Source: an uncultured bacterium (lineage in GTDB: Bacteria; Bacteroidota; Bacteroidia; Sphingobacteriales; Sphingobacteriaceae). Taken from it: a stretch of DNA of 30,733 nucleotides. Below, one piece after another: positions 1 to 8,097 of the stretch; within the stretch, counting starts at the first letter, position 1; each line of letters starts with the position of its first letter. The stretch lies in the NCBI GenBank assembly GCA_903958995.1, contig CAJBVG010000240.1:1-30733 (forward strand), in the 5' to 3' direction. Both the position numbers and the translations under genes were made by a program. The notes beneath the pieces are model-generated. The model was not told the origin of the DNA, searched no databases, and saw nothing but the letters and a program-made list of their open reading frames with translations.

Positions 1-1539
1 AGCTTTCATGTCTTCTGGGTACGGATGCCTGAATTTCCAAGTGTTATAGTAAATGTGCATCGTAGAATCAAAGAGCGCTGTACCTAAGTATTGCTCTAAG
101 TAACGTAATGCTAAAGCTGTTTTTGTGTAAGCAATGGTTCCATAATTTATTGGAGTGAATTGTTCTGCATGTGTATTCAGCGCTTGTGCTTTTCCGCAGG
201 ATGCTGTGTACTCATAGAGAAGATACGATTCATAATCATTCGGAAAATAATTTAAGCCAAAGATTTTAGAAAGTGCATTCTGACTTTTCGTTGGAATCAT
301 TTTTCCATCAGAATATTTTCTACGCATGTATCTAGTTTCATAAAAAGAATTCACGCCTTCATCCATCCAAGGATGTACACGTTCATTACTTCCTAAGATT
401 CCATAAAACCAATTATGTCCAACTTCATGTGCAATAACTCGATCAAGTGTTTTTGCACTACCAACCTCTCCAATCACTGTAATCATTGGGTATTCCATGC
501 CACCACCAGCACTTAGAGCACCATCAACAGCGGTGCAATAGTTATAAGGGTAATCGCCATTCCATAATGAATAATAATAAACCGCATCATTAATATAACT
601 CGATGCATCTTTCCAATATTTTGCATACTTGTTCGTAAACATCACGTAAGTTTTCACCTTACGTTTTGATTGTGGCAATTCCACTTCCGAAGTAAGTACA
701 TGAAAACGTTTGTCGGCAAACCATGCAAAATCATGCACGTTATTTTGTTTGTAATGTAATGTTTTAAGAATCTTGGATGATGGAGGGAAAGTATCTTTTG
801 ATGAATACTCTTTCATTAATGATGTAGCTGTTGATAGACTATCTAAAAATTGCACCTCGCTTTGATTTTGTAATTCACCTGTTGCACCCACCACATAGTT
901 TTGTGGCAATGTAATGTGTACATCGTATGTCGCATACTCTGCATAAAACTCACCTTGATCTAAATACGGAATAGGATGCCATCCTTTCTGATCAAATACT
1001 GCAGGCTTTGGGTACCATTGCGAAATCTGATACGATTGCTCCACATGCCCAATTCTAGAAAAAGTATAAGGTAGTTTTACTCGAAATGGTGTGGTAATAA
1101 TAATGGAATCTTTTGGTTGTAAACTTGTTGGTAAAATCAGTTTAATAATATCTGGAAATTCCTCGTTTGATATCACTTGCACTGGGAAGCCATTCACTAA
1201 GAACTGTAGAGAATCCATGTAACCTCGTTCCGAATTTTTCGAATACTCAAACTTGGTATTTTTATCTTCTAGCTTTTGTTTTGCAAACGATGATTTATTG
1301 TTTTTAAAAGCATTCGGCCATACATGCATCCATATCTCCGATAACTGTTGTTCCGACTCATTATGATAAACTATACGGATGTCTCCATTCAAGAAATGGA
1401 TGTCGTCATTTAATTTGACATTTATTTGATAGTTTATTCGTTGCTGCCATGTATTTTGGGCATATGTTTTGACGTTACTACTGAAAAGCAAAAGGCAGAA
1501 GAGTAGAACAGTTAACGCAATTGATTTTCTATAAAACAT
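1..1539 (-). CDS. Secreted M1-family zinc aminopeptidase, C-terminus outside window
   Basis: This is a peptidase M1 family metallo-aminopeptidase, predicted to be exported and to trim N-terminal residues from peptides. The ATG at 1539 is followed by a signal peptide (hydrophobic core about residues 8-20, ending near TYAQ). The exopeptidase motif appears as GGGMEYP (about 345-351), the GxMEY variant of the usual GAMEN. The zinc site is HEVGH (H371, E372, H375) followed after exactly 18 residues by E394 in WMDEG, the family spacing HExxH-x18-E. A downstream GTIAYTKTALALRYL stretch carries the probable catalytic tyrosine. The reading frame is open through base 1, so 513 codons are visible and the C-terminal part lies outside. 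It is divergent from the TPR gene. The family call is secure; substrate and exact location (periplasm or outer membrane) are inferred. Confidence 0.93.
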   Translation of the reverse strand, partial: MFYRKSIALTVLLFCLLLFSSNVKTYAQNTWQQRINYQINVKLNDDIHFLNGDIRIVYHNESEQQLSEIWMHVWPNAFKNNKSSFAKQKLEDKNTKFEYSKNSERGYMDSLQFLVNGFPVQVISNEEFPDIIKLILPTSLQPKDSIIITTPFRVKLPYTFSRIGHVEQSYQISQWYPKPAVFDQKGWHPIPYLDQGEFYAEYATYDVHITLPQNYVVGATGELQNQSEVQFLDSLSTATSLMKEYSSKDTFPPSSKILKTLHYKQNNVHDFAWFADKRFHVLTSEVELPQSKRKVKTYVMFTNKYAKYWKDASSYINDAVYYYSLWNGDYPYNYCTAVDGALSAGGGMEYPMITVIGEVGSAKTLDRVIAHEVGHNWFYGILGSNERVHPWMDEGVNSFYETRYMRRKYSDGKMIPTKSQNALSKIFGLNYFPNDYESYLLYEYTASCGKAQALNTHAEQFTPINYGTIAYTKTALALRYLEQYLGTALFDSTMHIYYNTWKFRHPYPEDMKA

Positions 1540-1718
1540 AATAATCTATTTATCAGTTATTTAATATAGTTATTGGACCTTGTGGAAAAACAAAAATGTG
1601 ATTAAGAACGGAAATATCCGAAATTAATCAGAAGAAATGATGACAAAAAGGCTTCTTTTTTATGAAGCGAGCTTGATTTGATTTTCTATCGTGTTCTTTT
1701 TTAGATAGATTTTAAATT

Positions 1719-3122
1719 ATGGACGAAGAATTTGAATTTAATGATGCAGAGGAACTGCGTTTTTCTGTAGAGCGATATGAGGAGATGATCCGAAACAAGG
1801 ATCAATATTTTTTTGATGCACAAGCATTCGAAGGTATCATCGATTATTTTATTGAAAAGAACGACCCTATTAAAGCACTTCAAGTAGTAGAATATGCGGT
1901 GAATCAACACCCATATGCTTCAGTGTTTTTAATCAGACAAGCACAATTATACGTTGTTACCAATCGCGCACATGATGCATTAGCCATCTTAGACCGCGCT
2001 GCTACATTGGAATCAAGCAACCCAGATATTTTTATTATTCGTGGAAGTATTTTTGAAAAGTTTGAATTATTTGATCAAGCTATTGAGCAATATAATTTAG
2101 CTATTGAGTTTGCTGAAGATGTAGATGAAATACATTTACACATTGCCTATGCATTCGAAAACTTAGGGCAATATGATCAAGCCATCACACATTTAAAATT
2201 AGCACTCGAAGTGAATCCACAAAACATGGATGCATTATATGAGATTGCTTTTTGTTTTGATATTTTAGATAAGCCTGAAGATAGCATTAACTTCTACCTT
2301 CAATTCATAGAAAACGATCCGTATTCTTTTGCTGCATGGTATAATTTAGGTAATGCCTACACGAAAGCAGAACTATACGAGAAGTCAATAGATGCTTACG
2401 ATTACGCCATCATCATTAACGAAGCATTTGCTTCTGCATACTTTAATAAAGGTAATGCACTTGCTAATTTAGAACGTTATGCTGATGCGATAGAAGTGTA
2501 TAAACAAACCATGGAATACGAGCAACCTAGCGCCGAAACATTTTGCAGTATTGGCGAATGTTATGAGAAGCTAGAGCTTATGGATGAGTCGAGATCGTAT
2601 TATAAAAAAGCAGTAAAGATAGATGCCAATTTAGCGGATGCTTGGTTTGGTATTGGTGTTACGCTTGATTATGAAGAGCGTTGGTACGAATCATTACATT
2701 TCTATAATAAAGCAATTAGTTTAGATGCAACTGTTTCTGATTACTGGTTTGCTTTAGCAGACTCACATTATAAATTAGGGCACTTTAAACAAGCAGAAGA
2801 AGCTTATGAAAAAGTGATTGAAATTACCGAGAACGATATTGAAGTATGGTTGGATTACTCCGCTATATTATACGAACAAGGGAAACTACAAGAAGCCATC
2901 GATATTATCATTGAAGCGATTCGTGCAAACCCCGAAGCTGCTGAATTGCACTACCGAATGGTAGCGTACTTATTTAGCCGTGGACATTACCAGGAAGCGA
3001 TTCAATATTTGGAGGTTGGACTAAGTATTAGTCCGGAAAAACATGAGGTTCTTTTTGAATATTTGCCTCAATTACAAACTAACTTATCAATACAGCAAAT
3101 TATACAGCGGTATTTAATTTAA
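1719..3122 (+). CDS. Tetratricopeptide repeat (TPR) protein
   Basis: A 467-residue soluble protein built almost entirely of TPR units from about residue 40 to the end. Typical repeats are visible as AWYNLGNAYTKAELYEKSI, AYFNKGNALANLERYADAI and similar 34-residue helix-turn-helix blocks, about a dozen in all. There is no signal peptide or membrane segment; the N-terminus is acidic (MDEEFEFNDAEELRFS), so a cytoplasmic scaffold is likely. TPR arrays bind partner proteins and no enzyme motif is present. The next gene, a phosphosulfolactate synthase, begins 34 bases after the stop on the same strand, so the two may be co-transcribed. The partner is unknown. Confidence 0.9.
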   Translation: MDEEFEFNDAEELRFSVERYEEMIRNKDQYFFDAQAFEGIIDYFIEKNDPIKALQVVEYAVNQHPYASVFLIRQAQLYVVTNRAHDALAILDRAATLESSNPDIFIIRGSIFEKFELFDQAIEQYNLAIEFAEDVDEIHLHIAYAFENLGQYDQAITHLKLALEVNPQNMDALYEIAFCFDILDKPEDSINFYLQFIENDPYSFAAWYNLGNAYTKAELYEKSIDAYDYAIIINEAFASAYFNKGNALANLERYADAIEVYKQTMEYEQPSAETFCSIGECYEKLELMDESRSYYKKAVKIDANLADAWFGIGVTLDYEERWYESLHFYNKAISLDATVSDYWFALADSHYKLGHFKQAEEAYEKVIEITENDIEVWLDYSAILYEQGKLQEAIDIIIEAIRANPEAAELHYRMVAYLFSRGHYQEAIQYLEVGLSISPEKHEVLFEYLPQLQTNLSIQQIIQRYLI

Positions 3123-3156
3123 TTTCCACTAATTTGCACTGTTTATAATAATCATT

Positions 3157-3918
3157 ATGCATTACCATTTATCACAAATCCCCGAACGTACAGCAAAACC
3201 AAGATCAAATGGCATGACCATGGTCATGGACAAAGGTTTAAGTACAAGAGAAGTAGAGAACTTCATTGAAGTTGCTGGTCCTTATGTTGACATTGTAAAA
3301 CTAGGTTGGTCAACCTCATTTGTCACGCCTGTTTTAGATCGAAAGTTAGCCATCTATAGAGAAGCTGGTATCCCTGTTTATTTTGGAGGCACATTATTCG
3401 AAGCGTTTATAATTCGCGATCAATACGAAGATTACAAAAGAGTATTGGATAAATACAAAATGGAATGGGCTGAAATTTCAGATGGATCAATCATCTTAGA
3501 CCATTCAAAAAAATGTGAATTAATCCGCGATTTAAAACAACATGTAAAAGTTGTTTCAGAAGTTGGTTCAAAAGATGCAGCTAATATTATGGCGCCATAC
3601 CAATGGATAGAATTGATGACTGCTGAATTAGAAGCAGGTTCTCAATATGTAATTGCTGAAGCACGTGAAAGCGGAAACATTGGTATCTACAGAGATTCAG
3701 GAGAAGTTCGTCAAGGTTTAGTTCAAGAATTATTAACGAAAATTCCATCTGAAAAAATTCTTTGGGAAGCTCCACAAAAAGCACAACAAACTTGGTTCAT
3801 CAAATTAATTGGAGCTAATGTAAATTTAGGAAACATTCCACCAAACGAATTAATTCCTTTAGAAACTTTACGATTAGGTTTGAGAAGTGATACGTTTCAT
3901 CATTTTCTAGATAAATAA
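3157..3918 (+). CDS. comA: Phosphosulfolactate synthase (ComA family)
   Basis: A 253-residue TIM-barrel protein of the ComA family, which adds sulfite to phosphoenolpyruvate to give (2R)-phospho-3-sulfolactate. In methanogens this is the first step to coenzyme M. Family signatures are readable in order: MVMDKGLS near the start, DIVKLGWSTSF, GGTLFEAF, EISDGSI, VVSEVGSKD, EARESGNIG, WEAPQ and VNLGNI. Bacteroidota do not make coenzyme M, so the product probably feeds sulfolactate/cysteate metabolism, for example the sulfonolipids (capnoids) of this phylum; that role is inference. A TAATTTG element about 22 bases before the ATG resembles a -7 box with one base missing. The gene ends in an inverted-repeat region facing the phosphatase gene. 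Confidence 0.88.
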   Translation: MHYHLSQIPERTAKPRSNGMTMVMDKGLSTREVENFIEVAGPYVDIVKLGWSTSFVTPVLDRKLAIYREAGIPVYFGGTLFEAFIIRDQYEDYKRVLDKYKMEWAEISDGSIILDHSKKCELIRDLKQHVKVVSEVGSKDAANIMAPYQWIELMTAELEAGSQYVIAEARESGNIGIYRDSGEVRQGLVQELLTKIPSEKILWEAPQKAQQTWFIKLIGANVNLGNIPPNELIPLETLRLGLRSDTFHHFLDK

Positions 3919-4005
3919 GTATTGAGATGTTAGTATTGAGAAAGTATTATTGAGATTTGAGACATGAGATATGGGACATGAGAATTTTACTCATCTCTCA
4001 TATCT
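3917..4005. repeat. Intergenic imperfect repeat cluster, convergent junction 1
   Basis: Direct copies of AAGTATTGAGA/TAGTATTGAGA start at 3917 and 3931, and GACATGAGA occurs at 3961-3969 and 3975-3983. AGATATGGGA at 3967-3976 is inverted at 3996-4005 (9 of 10 match). The last codons and stop of the minus-strand phosphatase lie inside the right part. It resembles the elements at 7371-7495 and 26004-26084. Confidence 0.6.
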
Positions 4006-4445
4006 TTTAGTATTACCTTACAAGTTTTTTCAATCTCTAAAAATACAGGTTCAAATAATACATCATTAAACCAAGGGTCAGTCACTCCTCGATTCATTCC
4101 TGGATCTAGTCTGTTTAAAAACAATTCCACTTTCAGTATATCATTTTCATCACGAGCAAGTTTTATGATGTCTTGATAATTCTGACTGTCCATTGCAAAA
4201 ATATAGTCAAACTCATCGAAGTCATTTACTGAAAACTGCCTAGCTTTTAGAATACTTAAATCTACATTGTATTTTTGGGCTATACGTTGAGCCCTTATAT
4301 CTGGAGCTTCTCCAATATGGTAATTTGATGTACCTGCTGAATCGATAACCCAATTCAAATTAGCGTCTTGAGCTAATTTTCGCATTACTCCATCGGCTAT
4401 TGGAGATCTGCATATATTCCCTAAACAGACAAATAGTAATTTCAT
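3987..4445 (-). CDS. Low-molecular-weight protein-tyrosine-phosphatase
   Basis: A 152-residue cytoplasmic phosphatase of the LMW-PTP family, hydrolysing phosphotyrosine (related enzymes include arsenate reductases and Wzb/Ptp regulators of exopolysaccharide). The N-terminal P-loop CLGNICRS gives the C-x5-R signature with nucleophile C7 and R13. The general acid is D123 in TDPWFND, matching the family DP motif. Length fits the family. It is transcribed divergently from hisS and converges with the phosphosulfolactate synthase gene. Its last codons (KDMRDE, TAA) are encoded by one arm of an intergenic repeat, so the C-terminal tail may be repeat-derived. No tyrosine kinase partner is visible in the window, so the physiological target is unknown. 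Confidence 0.92.
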   Translation of the reverse strand: MKLLFVCLGNICRSPIADGVMRKLAQDANLNWVIDSAGTSNYHIGEAPDIRAQRIAQKYNVDLSILKARQFSVNDFDEFDYIFAMDSQNYQDIIKLARDENDILKVELFLNRLDPGMNRGVTDPWFNDVLFEPVFLEIEKTCKVILKDMRDE

Positions 4446-4473
4446 TAAGCTAAAATATCAAATTATATAAAAA

Positions 4474-4501
4474 ATCTCCTATCTCTTATCTCCTATCTCA
4501 A
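4474..4501. repeat. Two tandem 14-bp units upstream of hisS
   Basis: ATCTCCTATCTCTT at 4474-4487 is followed directly by ATCTCCTATCTCAA at 4488-4501 (12 of 14 identical). It lies in the divergent spacer between the phosphatase and hisS, just upstream of the hisS -7 box. Confidence 0.7.
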
Positions 4502-4512
4502 TAGTTATTTAC

Positions 4513-4520
4513 TATTTTTG
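4513..4520 (+). promoter_or_regulatory. Bacteroidota -7 box of hisS
   Basis: TATTTTTG matches TAnnTTTG exactly and ends only 4 bases before the hisS ATG, so the transcript may be leaderless or nearly so. No clear -33 TTG was found at 17-23 bases upstream. Confidence 0.5.
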
Positions 4521-4524
4521 GAAC

Positions 4525-5886
4525 ATGTCTAAACCAAGCATCCCTAAAGGCACACGCGATTTTTCACCGGAGGTGGTGACCAAGCGTACTTTTATTTTTG
4601 ATACCATTCGTTCGGTATTTAAGAAATATGGTTATCAGCCTATCGAAACGCCTACTATGGAGAACTTATCAACCTTAACAGGTAAGTATGGCGACGAAGG
4701 TGACCAATTGATTTTTAAAGTGCTCAACTCAGGTGATTATTTATCAAATGTTTCTGATGATAAATTAGCCACTAAAAATTCAAAAAGCATTACTTCTGAT
4801 ATTTCTGAAAAAGCATTGCGTTACGATTTAACAGTTCCCTTTGCTCGTTACGTAGTGATGCACCAAAATGAAATTTCATTTCCCTTTAAACGTTACCAAA
4901 TTCAACCGGTGTGGAGAGCAGATCGTCCGCAGAAAGGAAGATACAGAGAATTCTACCAGTGCGATGCCGATGTAGTAGGATCGGAGTCATTATTAAACGA
5001 AGCTGAATTTGTATTAATCTATGATGAAGCTTTAAGTTTATTAGGCTTAAAAGATTTCGAAATTAGAATTAACAATAGAAAAATATTAGCAGGAATTGCA
5101 GAGATAGTTAGGAAGCCTGAATTGTTAATCGACATGACGGTTGCTATTGATAAGCTAGATAAAATTGGCTTTGAAGGGGTAACTAAAGAATTATTAGAAA
5201 AAGGATTTACGGAAAATGATATAAACACATTATCTCCAATTATCAATTTATCAGGTTCGAATGAAGATAAATTAAAAACCCTTTCTACTATTTTATCTTC
5301 ATCAAACATCGGACTAAAAGGAATTGAAGAGCTGCAAGAAGTATTTAATTATTTCAACACATTCCATTTAAAAAATGGAAAATTATTACTCGATATTACT
5401 TTAGCGCGTGGTTTGAATTATTACACTGGTGCTATTTTCGAAGTTAAAACGAATGAAGTAGACATGGGTAGTATCGGTGGTGGTGGAAGATATGATGATC
5501 TTACAGGAATGTTTGGTTTGAAGAATCTTACCGGTGTAGGAGTTTCGTTTGGAGCCGATCGTATTTATGATGTGATGGAAGAACTAAAATTATTTCCAGA
5601 AAATACATTAGCGACATCCAAAGTATTAATTACACATTTTGATGAAAAAGCATTTCAATATGCATTACCTATCATACAAAAATTAAGAGATGCCAATATC
5701 TCTTCGGAGCTTTATCCGAACATTACTAAAATGCAAAAGCAAATGAAATATGCTAACGATAAAGGCGTGCCATTTGTTATTGTAATTGGTGATGAGGAAA
5801 TGAGTACTGGTTTGCTAGCATTTAAAAATATGCATACCGGAGAACAACAAAAATTATCTATTGATCAAATTATACATCAGCTATAA
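4525..5886 (+). CDS. hisS: Histidyl-tRNA synthetase
   Basis: A 453-residue class II aminoacyl-tRNA synthetase that charges tRNA-His in the cytoplasm. The N-terminus IPKGTRDFSP is typical. RYDLTVPFARY (about 99-109) and WRADRPQKGRYREFYQCD (130-147, motif 2) form the ATP site. LARGLNYYTG (293-302) is the histidine-specific motif, and GGGGRYDDL (from 318) belongs to motif 3. A Ser/Asp/Lys-rich stretch at about 70-95 sits between the usual motif-1 region and RYDLT. The C-terminal anticodon-binding domain starts near residue 350. hutH begins on the base after the hisS stop, so the two are almost certainly one transcript and probably translationally coupled. Confidence 0.97.
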   Translation: MSKPSIPKGTRDFSPEVVTKRTFIFDTIRSVFKKYGYQPIETPTMENLSTLTGKYGDEGDQLIFKVLNSGDYLSNVSDDKLATKNSKSITSDISEKALRYDLTVPFARYVVMHQNEISFPFKRYQIQPVWRADRPQKGRYREFYQCDADVVGSESLLNEAEFVLIYDEALSLLGLKDFEIRINNRKILAGIAEIVRKPELLIDMTVAIDKLDKIGFEGVTKELLEKGFTENDINTLSPIINLSGSNEDKLKTLSTILSSSNIGLKGIEELQEVFNYFNTFHLKNGKLLLDITLARGLNYYTGAIFEVKTNEVDMGSIGGGGRYDDLTGMFGLKNLTGVGVSFGADRIYDVMEELKLFPENTLATSKVLITHFDEKAFQYALPIIQKLRDANISSELYPNITKMQKQMKYANDKGVPFVIVIGDEEMSTGLLAFKNMHTGEQQKLSIDQIIHQL

Positions 5887-7365
5887 ATGACTCAACATAC
5901 TATAAGCACAGCGCATTTATCTATTGAAAGAATTCAAGAAATAATTTCAAACCAATTAACACTTTCACTTTCTGATGAAGCGACAGAGAAAATAATTCGT
6001 TGTCGAGAATACATCGACAATAGAATGGCTGCAAGTACAGATCCTGTATACGGAATAAATACAGGCTTCGGTTCTTTATGTGATGTAAAGATTAACAATG
6101 CTGATTTAGAACAGCTACAAAAAAACTTAGTGATGTCGCATGCTTGCGGAACAGGTGAAGAAGTTCCACATAGCATTATCAAAATAATGTTATTGCTGAA
6201 AGTGCAATCATTATCATACGGACATTCTGGAGTGCAATTACAAACCGTACAACGTTTAATCGATTTTTATAATAATGATATATTCCCAGTAATCTACACC
6301 AAAGGATCTTTAGGTGCTTCGGGTGATTTATCTCCATTGGCACATTTATGTTTGCCCTTAATTGGAATGGGGGAAGTAGATTATAAAGGCAAACGAATTT
6401 CAGGTGCAGAGCTATTAAAGAAATTGAGTTGGGAAGAAATTCATTTACAATCAAAAGAAGGATTAGCATTATTGAATGGTACTCAATTCATGAGTGCGTA
6501 TGCAGTATATTGCTTAATACAATCAAAAAGAATCTCAGCACAATCAGATTTTATTGCAGCTATTTCTCTAGATGCATTCGATGGTCGTCTCGATGCATTC
6601 AACGAGTTGATTCATATTGTTCGTCCGCATACAGGGCAGCTAACTACTGCGAAACATATGTTAGAGCATTTAGAAGGAAGTGAAATTGCAAAGCAGAAAA
6701 AAGTACAAGTTCAAGATCCATATTCATTCCGTTGTATTCCTCAAGTTCACGGTGCAAGTAAAGATACTATTAGTCATGTACGCCATGTGGTAACAACAGA
6801 AATCAATTCTGTTACTGATAATCCCAATGTTTTTCCTGATGAAGATTTAATTATTTCAGGTGGAAATTTTCATGGACAACCTTTAGCATTAGTGATGGAT
6901 TTCTTAGCCATTGCATTAGCGGAGCTTGCTAATATTTCTGAACGTAGAACATACCAATTAATTTCTGGTCAACGTGGATTGCCAGCTTTCTTAGTCGAGA
7001 ATCCAGGATTGAATTCAGGATTTATGATACCACAATACACCGCTGCATCTATCGTAAGTGAGAACAAGCAATTGTGTACACCAGCATCTGTAGATTCAAT
7101 AGTTTCATCGAACGGACAAGAAGATCATGTAAGTATGGGCGCAAATGCTGCTACGAAATTATTGAGAGTAGTAGAAAATGTTGATCGTGTTTTCGCTATT
7201 GAATTAATGAATGCCGCACAAGCATTAGAATTCAGACGACCATTAAGATCATCCCCATCAATCGAAAAGTATATTTCAGAATACAGAAAAGTAGTAAGTC
7301 GTAACACAGAAGATAGATACCTTTCAGCAGATATTCAGAATTCTTTAGAATTTATTAGAGCTTAA
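5887..7365 (+). CDS. hutH: Histidine ammonia-lyase
   Basis: A 492-residue enzyme of the MIO-dependent ammonia-lyase family, deaminating L-histidine to trans-urocanate as the first step of histidine degradation. The MIO cofactor forms from A144-S145-G146 inside GSLGASGDLSPLAH, as in characterised HutH. Other family signatures are YGINTGFGSL near residue 55, IQDPYSFR-like QDPYSFRCIPQVHG, TDNPNV and GNFHGQPLA. The ATG follows the hisS TAA with no spacer. The next pathway gene, hutU, is 3.5 kb downstream on the same strand, with a minus-strand metal-uptake locus between them. hutI and the later steps are not in the window. The gene runs into a nested repeat/BIME-like element at its 3' end. Confidence 0.96.
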   Translation: MTQHTISTAHLSIERIQEIISNQLTLSLSDEATEKIIRCREYIDNRMAASTDPVYGINTGFGSLCDVKINNADLEQLQKNLVMSHACGTGEEVPHSIIKIMLLLKVQSLSYGHSGVQLQTVQRLIDFYNNDIFPVIYTKGSLGASGDLSPLAHLCLPLIGMGEVDYKGKRISGAELLKKLSWEEIHLQSKEGLALLNGTQFMSAYAVYCLIQSKRISAQSDFIAAISLDAFDGRLDAFNELIHIVRPHTGQLTTAKHMLEHLEGSEIAKQKKVQVQDPYSFRCIPQVHGASKDTISHVRHVVTTEINSVTDNPNVFPDEDLIISGGNFHGQPLALVMDFLAIALAELANISERRTYQLISGQRGLPAFLVENPGLNSGFMIPQYTAASIVSENKQLCTPASVDSIVSSNGQEDHVSMGANAATKLLRVVENVDRVFAIELMNAAQALEFRRPLRSSPSIEKYISEYRKVVSRNTEDRYLSADIQNSLEFIRA

Positions 7366-7370
7366 AAATA

Positions 7371-7495
7371 GGTATCGGGTATCGAGAAATAAGTTCGTCG
7401 AAGCGTCCTCGCTTCGACAATAATAAAAAACGTCGGAGTGAGGACACTCCGACGAACAATCTTTCTTCATACTCGATACCCACTACTTGATACTC
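7371..7495. repeat. Nested inverted repeat, convergent junction 2
   Basis: The outer arms are GGGTATCGAG (7377-7386) and CTCGATACCC (7472-7481), an exact 10-bp inverted match extended by imperfect GTATC units on both sides. They enclose the two REP-like hairpins at 7393-7457. The right arm encodes the last codons (Ser-Ile-Lys-stop) of the lipoprotein gene. Confidence 0.75.
7393..7457. repeat. BIME-like pair of inverted REP-type hairpins
   Basis: Hairpin 1 (+, 7393-7418) is head GTTC, stem GTCGAAGCG, loop TCCT, stem CGCTTCGAC. Hairpin 2 read on the minus strand (7457 to 7431) is head GTTC, stem GTCGGAGTG, loop TCCT, stem CACTCCGAC, extended by one G at the end. Head and loop are identical. 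The stems differ at two positions, both compensated (A-T to G-C, and C-G to T-A), so pairing is conserved while sequence is not. Two REPs in inverted orientation is the BIME arrangement; a RAYT gene lies at 12703-13233. It may also act as a bidirectional terminator for hutH and the facing lipoprotein gene. Confidence 0.75.
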
Positions 7496-8058
7496 ACAGG
7501 AAGCGTAACCTCCACATCCGTTTCCCCTCTTGTAGGATCTCCATTTTTAATTCCAGGTTGGTGCTTTAATGTTACTTTCAAAGTTGTATTTGCAACTGCT
7601 GAAGTAGTCCAAGAGCTTAGTAATCCCAATGGTAATGCAGGATTATTAGTATCGAAATCATTGATGGTAATTTGAAGTGAAGTACTCGGTGTTTCGTAAA
7701 TCACTAAATGATCTTTAGATTCTGCAAGTACTTCATTAGAAATGGTATCGATTGGATTTTTACTTTCATCTAAAAAGAGTAAAGTAACGGAATAGATTTT
7801 CCCTGTGTCTAATTTAATGGTATCAATAACCGGAGCATTTCCACCTAATCCATCTACATCTCTATAACTAAAAATGTGTTCAACATATGGGCTATCTGTA
7901 TCTACAATTCTAAATTGTACGGTTGTGATTAATTCACCTTCATTAATATCCGAAGGTTTTGTTACATCATTATTGTCTTTCTTACAACTAGTAAGTATGG
8001 TGCTAATCGCCACAATTAACATTAGATATACTAACGATTTTCTATTTTCTATTTTCAT
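7483..8058 (-). CDS. Lipoprotein associated with the ZnuD-like TonB receptor
   Basis: A 191-residue predicted lipoprotein. The signal peptide ends in a lipobox LTSC followed by KKDNND, the usual outer-membrane lipoprotein start in Bacteroidota. The mature part is a beta-rich domain of about 160 residues. Its C-terminal half contains NDFDTNNPALPLGL and LKVTLKHQPGIKNGDP; I recognise this type from small lipoproteins encoded beside metal-type TonB receptors, but no enzymatic function is known to me. It lies 39 bases downstream of the receptor gene on the same strand and is probably co-transcribed, suggesting a surface or periplasmic ligand-binding accessory role. The final codons lie inside a GTATC repeat arm. 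Role is inference. Confidence 0.8.
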   Translation of the reverse strand: MKIENRKSLVYLMLIVAISTILTSCKKDNNDVTKPSDINEGELITTVQFRIVDTDSPYVEHIFSYRDVDGLGGNAPVIDTIKLDTGKIYSVTLLFLDESKNPIDTISNEVLAESKDHLVIYETPSTSLQITINDFDTNNPALPLGLLSSWTTSAVANTTLKVTLKHQPGIKNGDPTRGETDVEVTLPVSIK

Positions 8059-8066
8059 AATTCAAA

Positions 8067-8094
8067 AATTTACAATTTACAATTTACAATTTAC
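8067..8094. repeat. Heptanucleotide tandem repeat, 4 x AATTTAC
   Basis: Four perfect consecutive copies of AATTTAC fill most of the 39-base spacer between the TonB receptor stop and the lipoprotein ATG. Such a repeat could change copy number and so alter spacing upstream of the lipoprotein start. Confidence 0.85.
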
Positions 8095-8097
8095 AAC

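Noticed and set aside
7393..7457. Plain intrinsic terminator for hutH
   Set aside because: Hairpins are followed by A-rich, not T-rich, tracts on the plus strand, and the paired covarying inverted copies are not needed for a simple terminator; a termination role remains possible.
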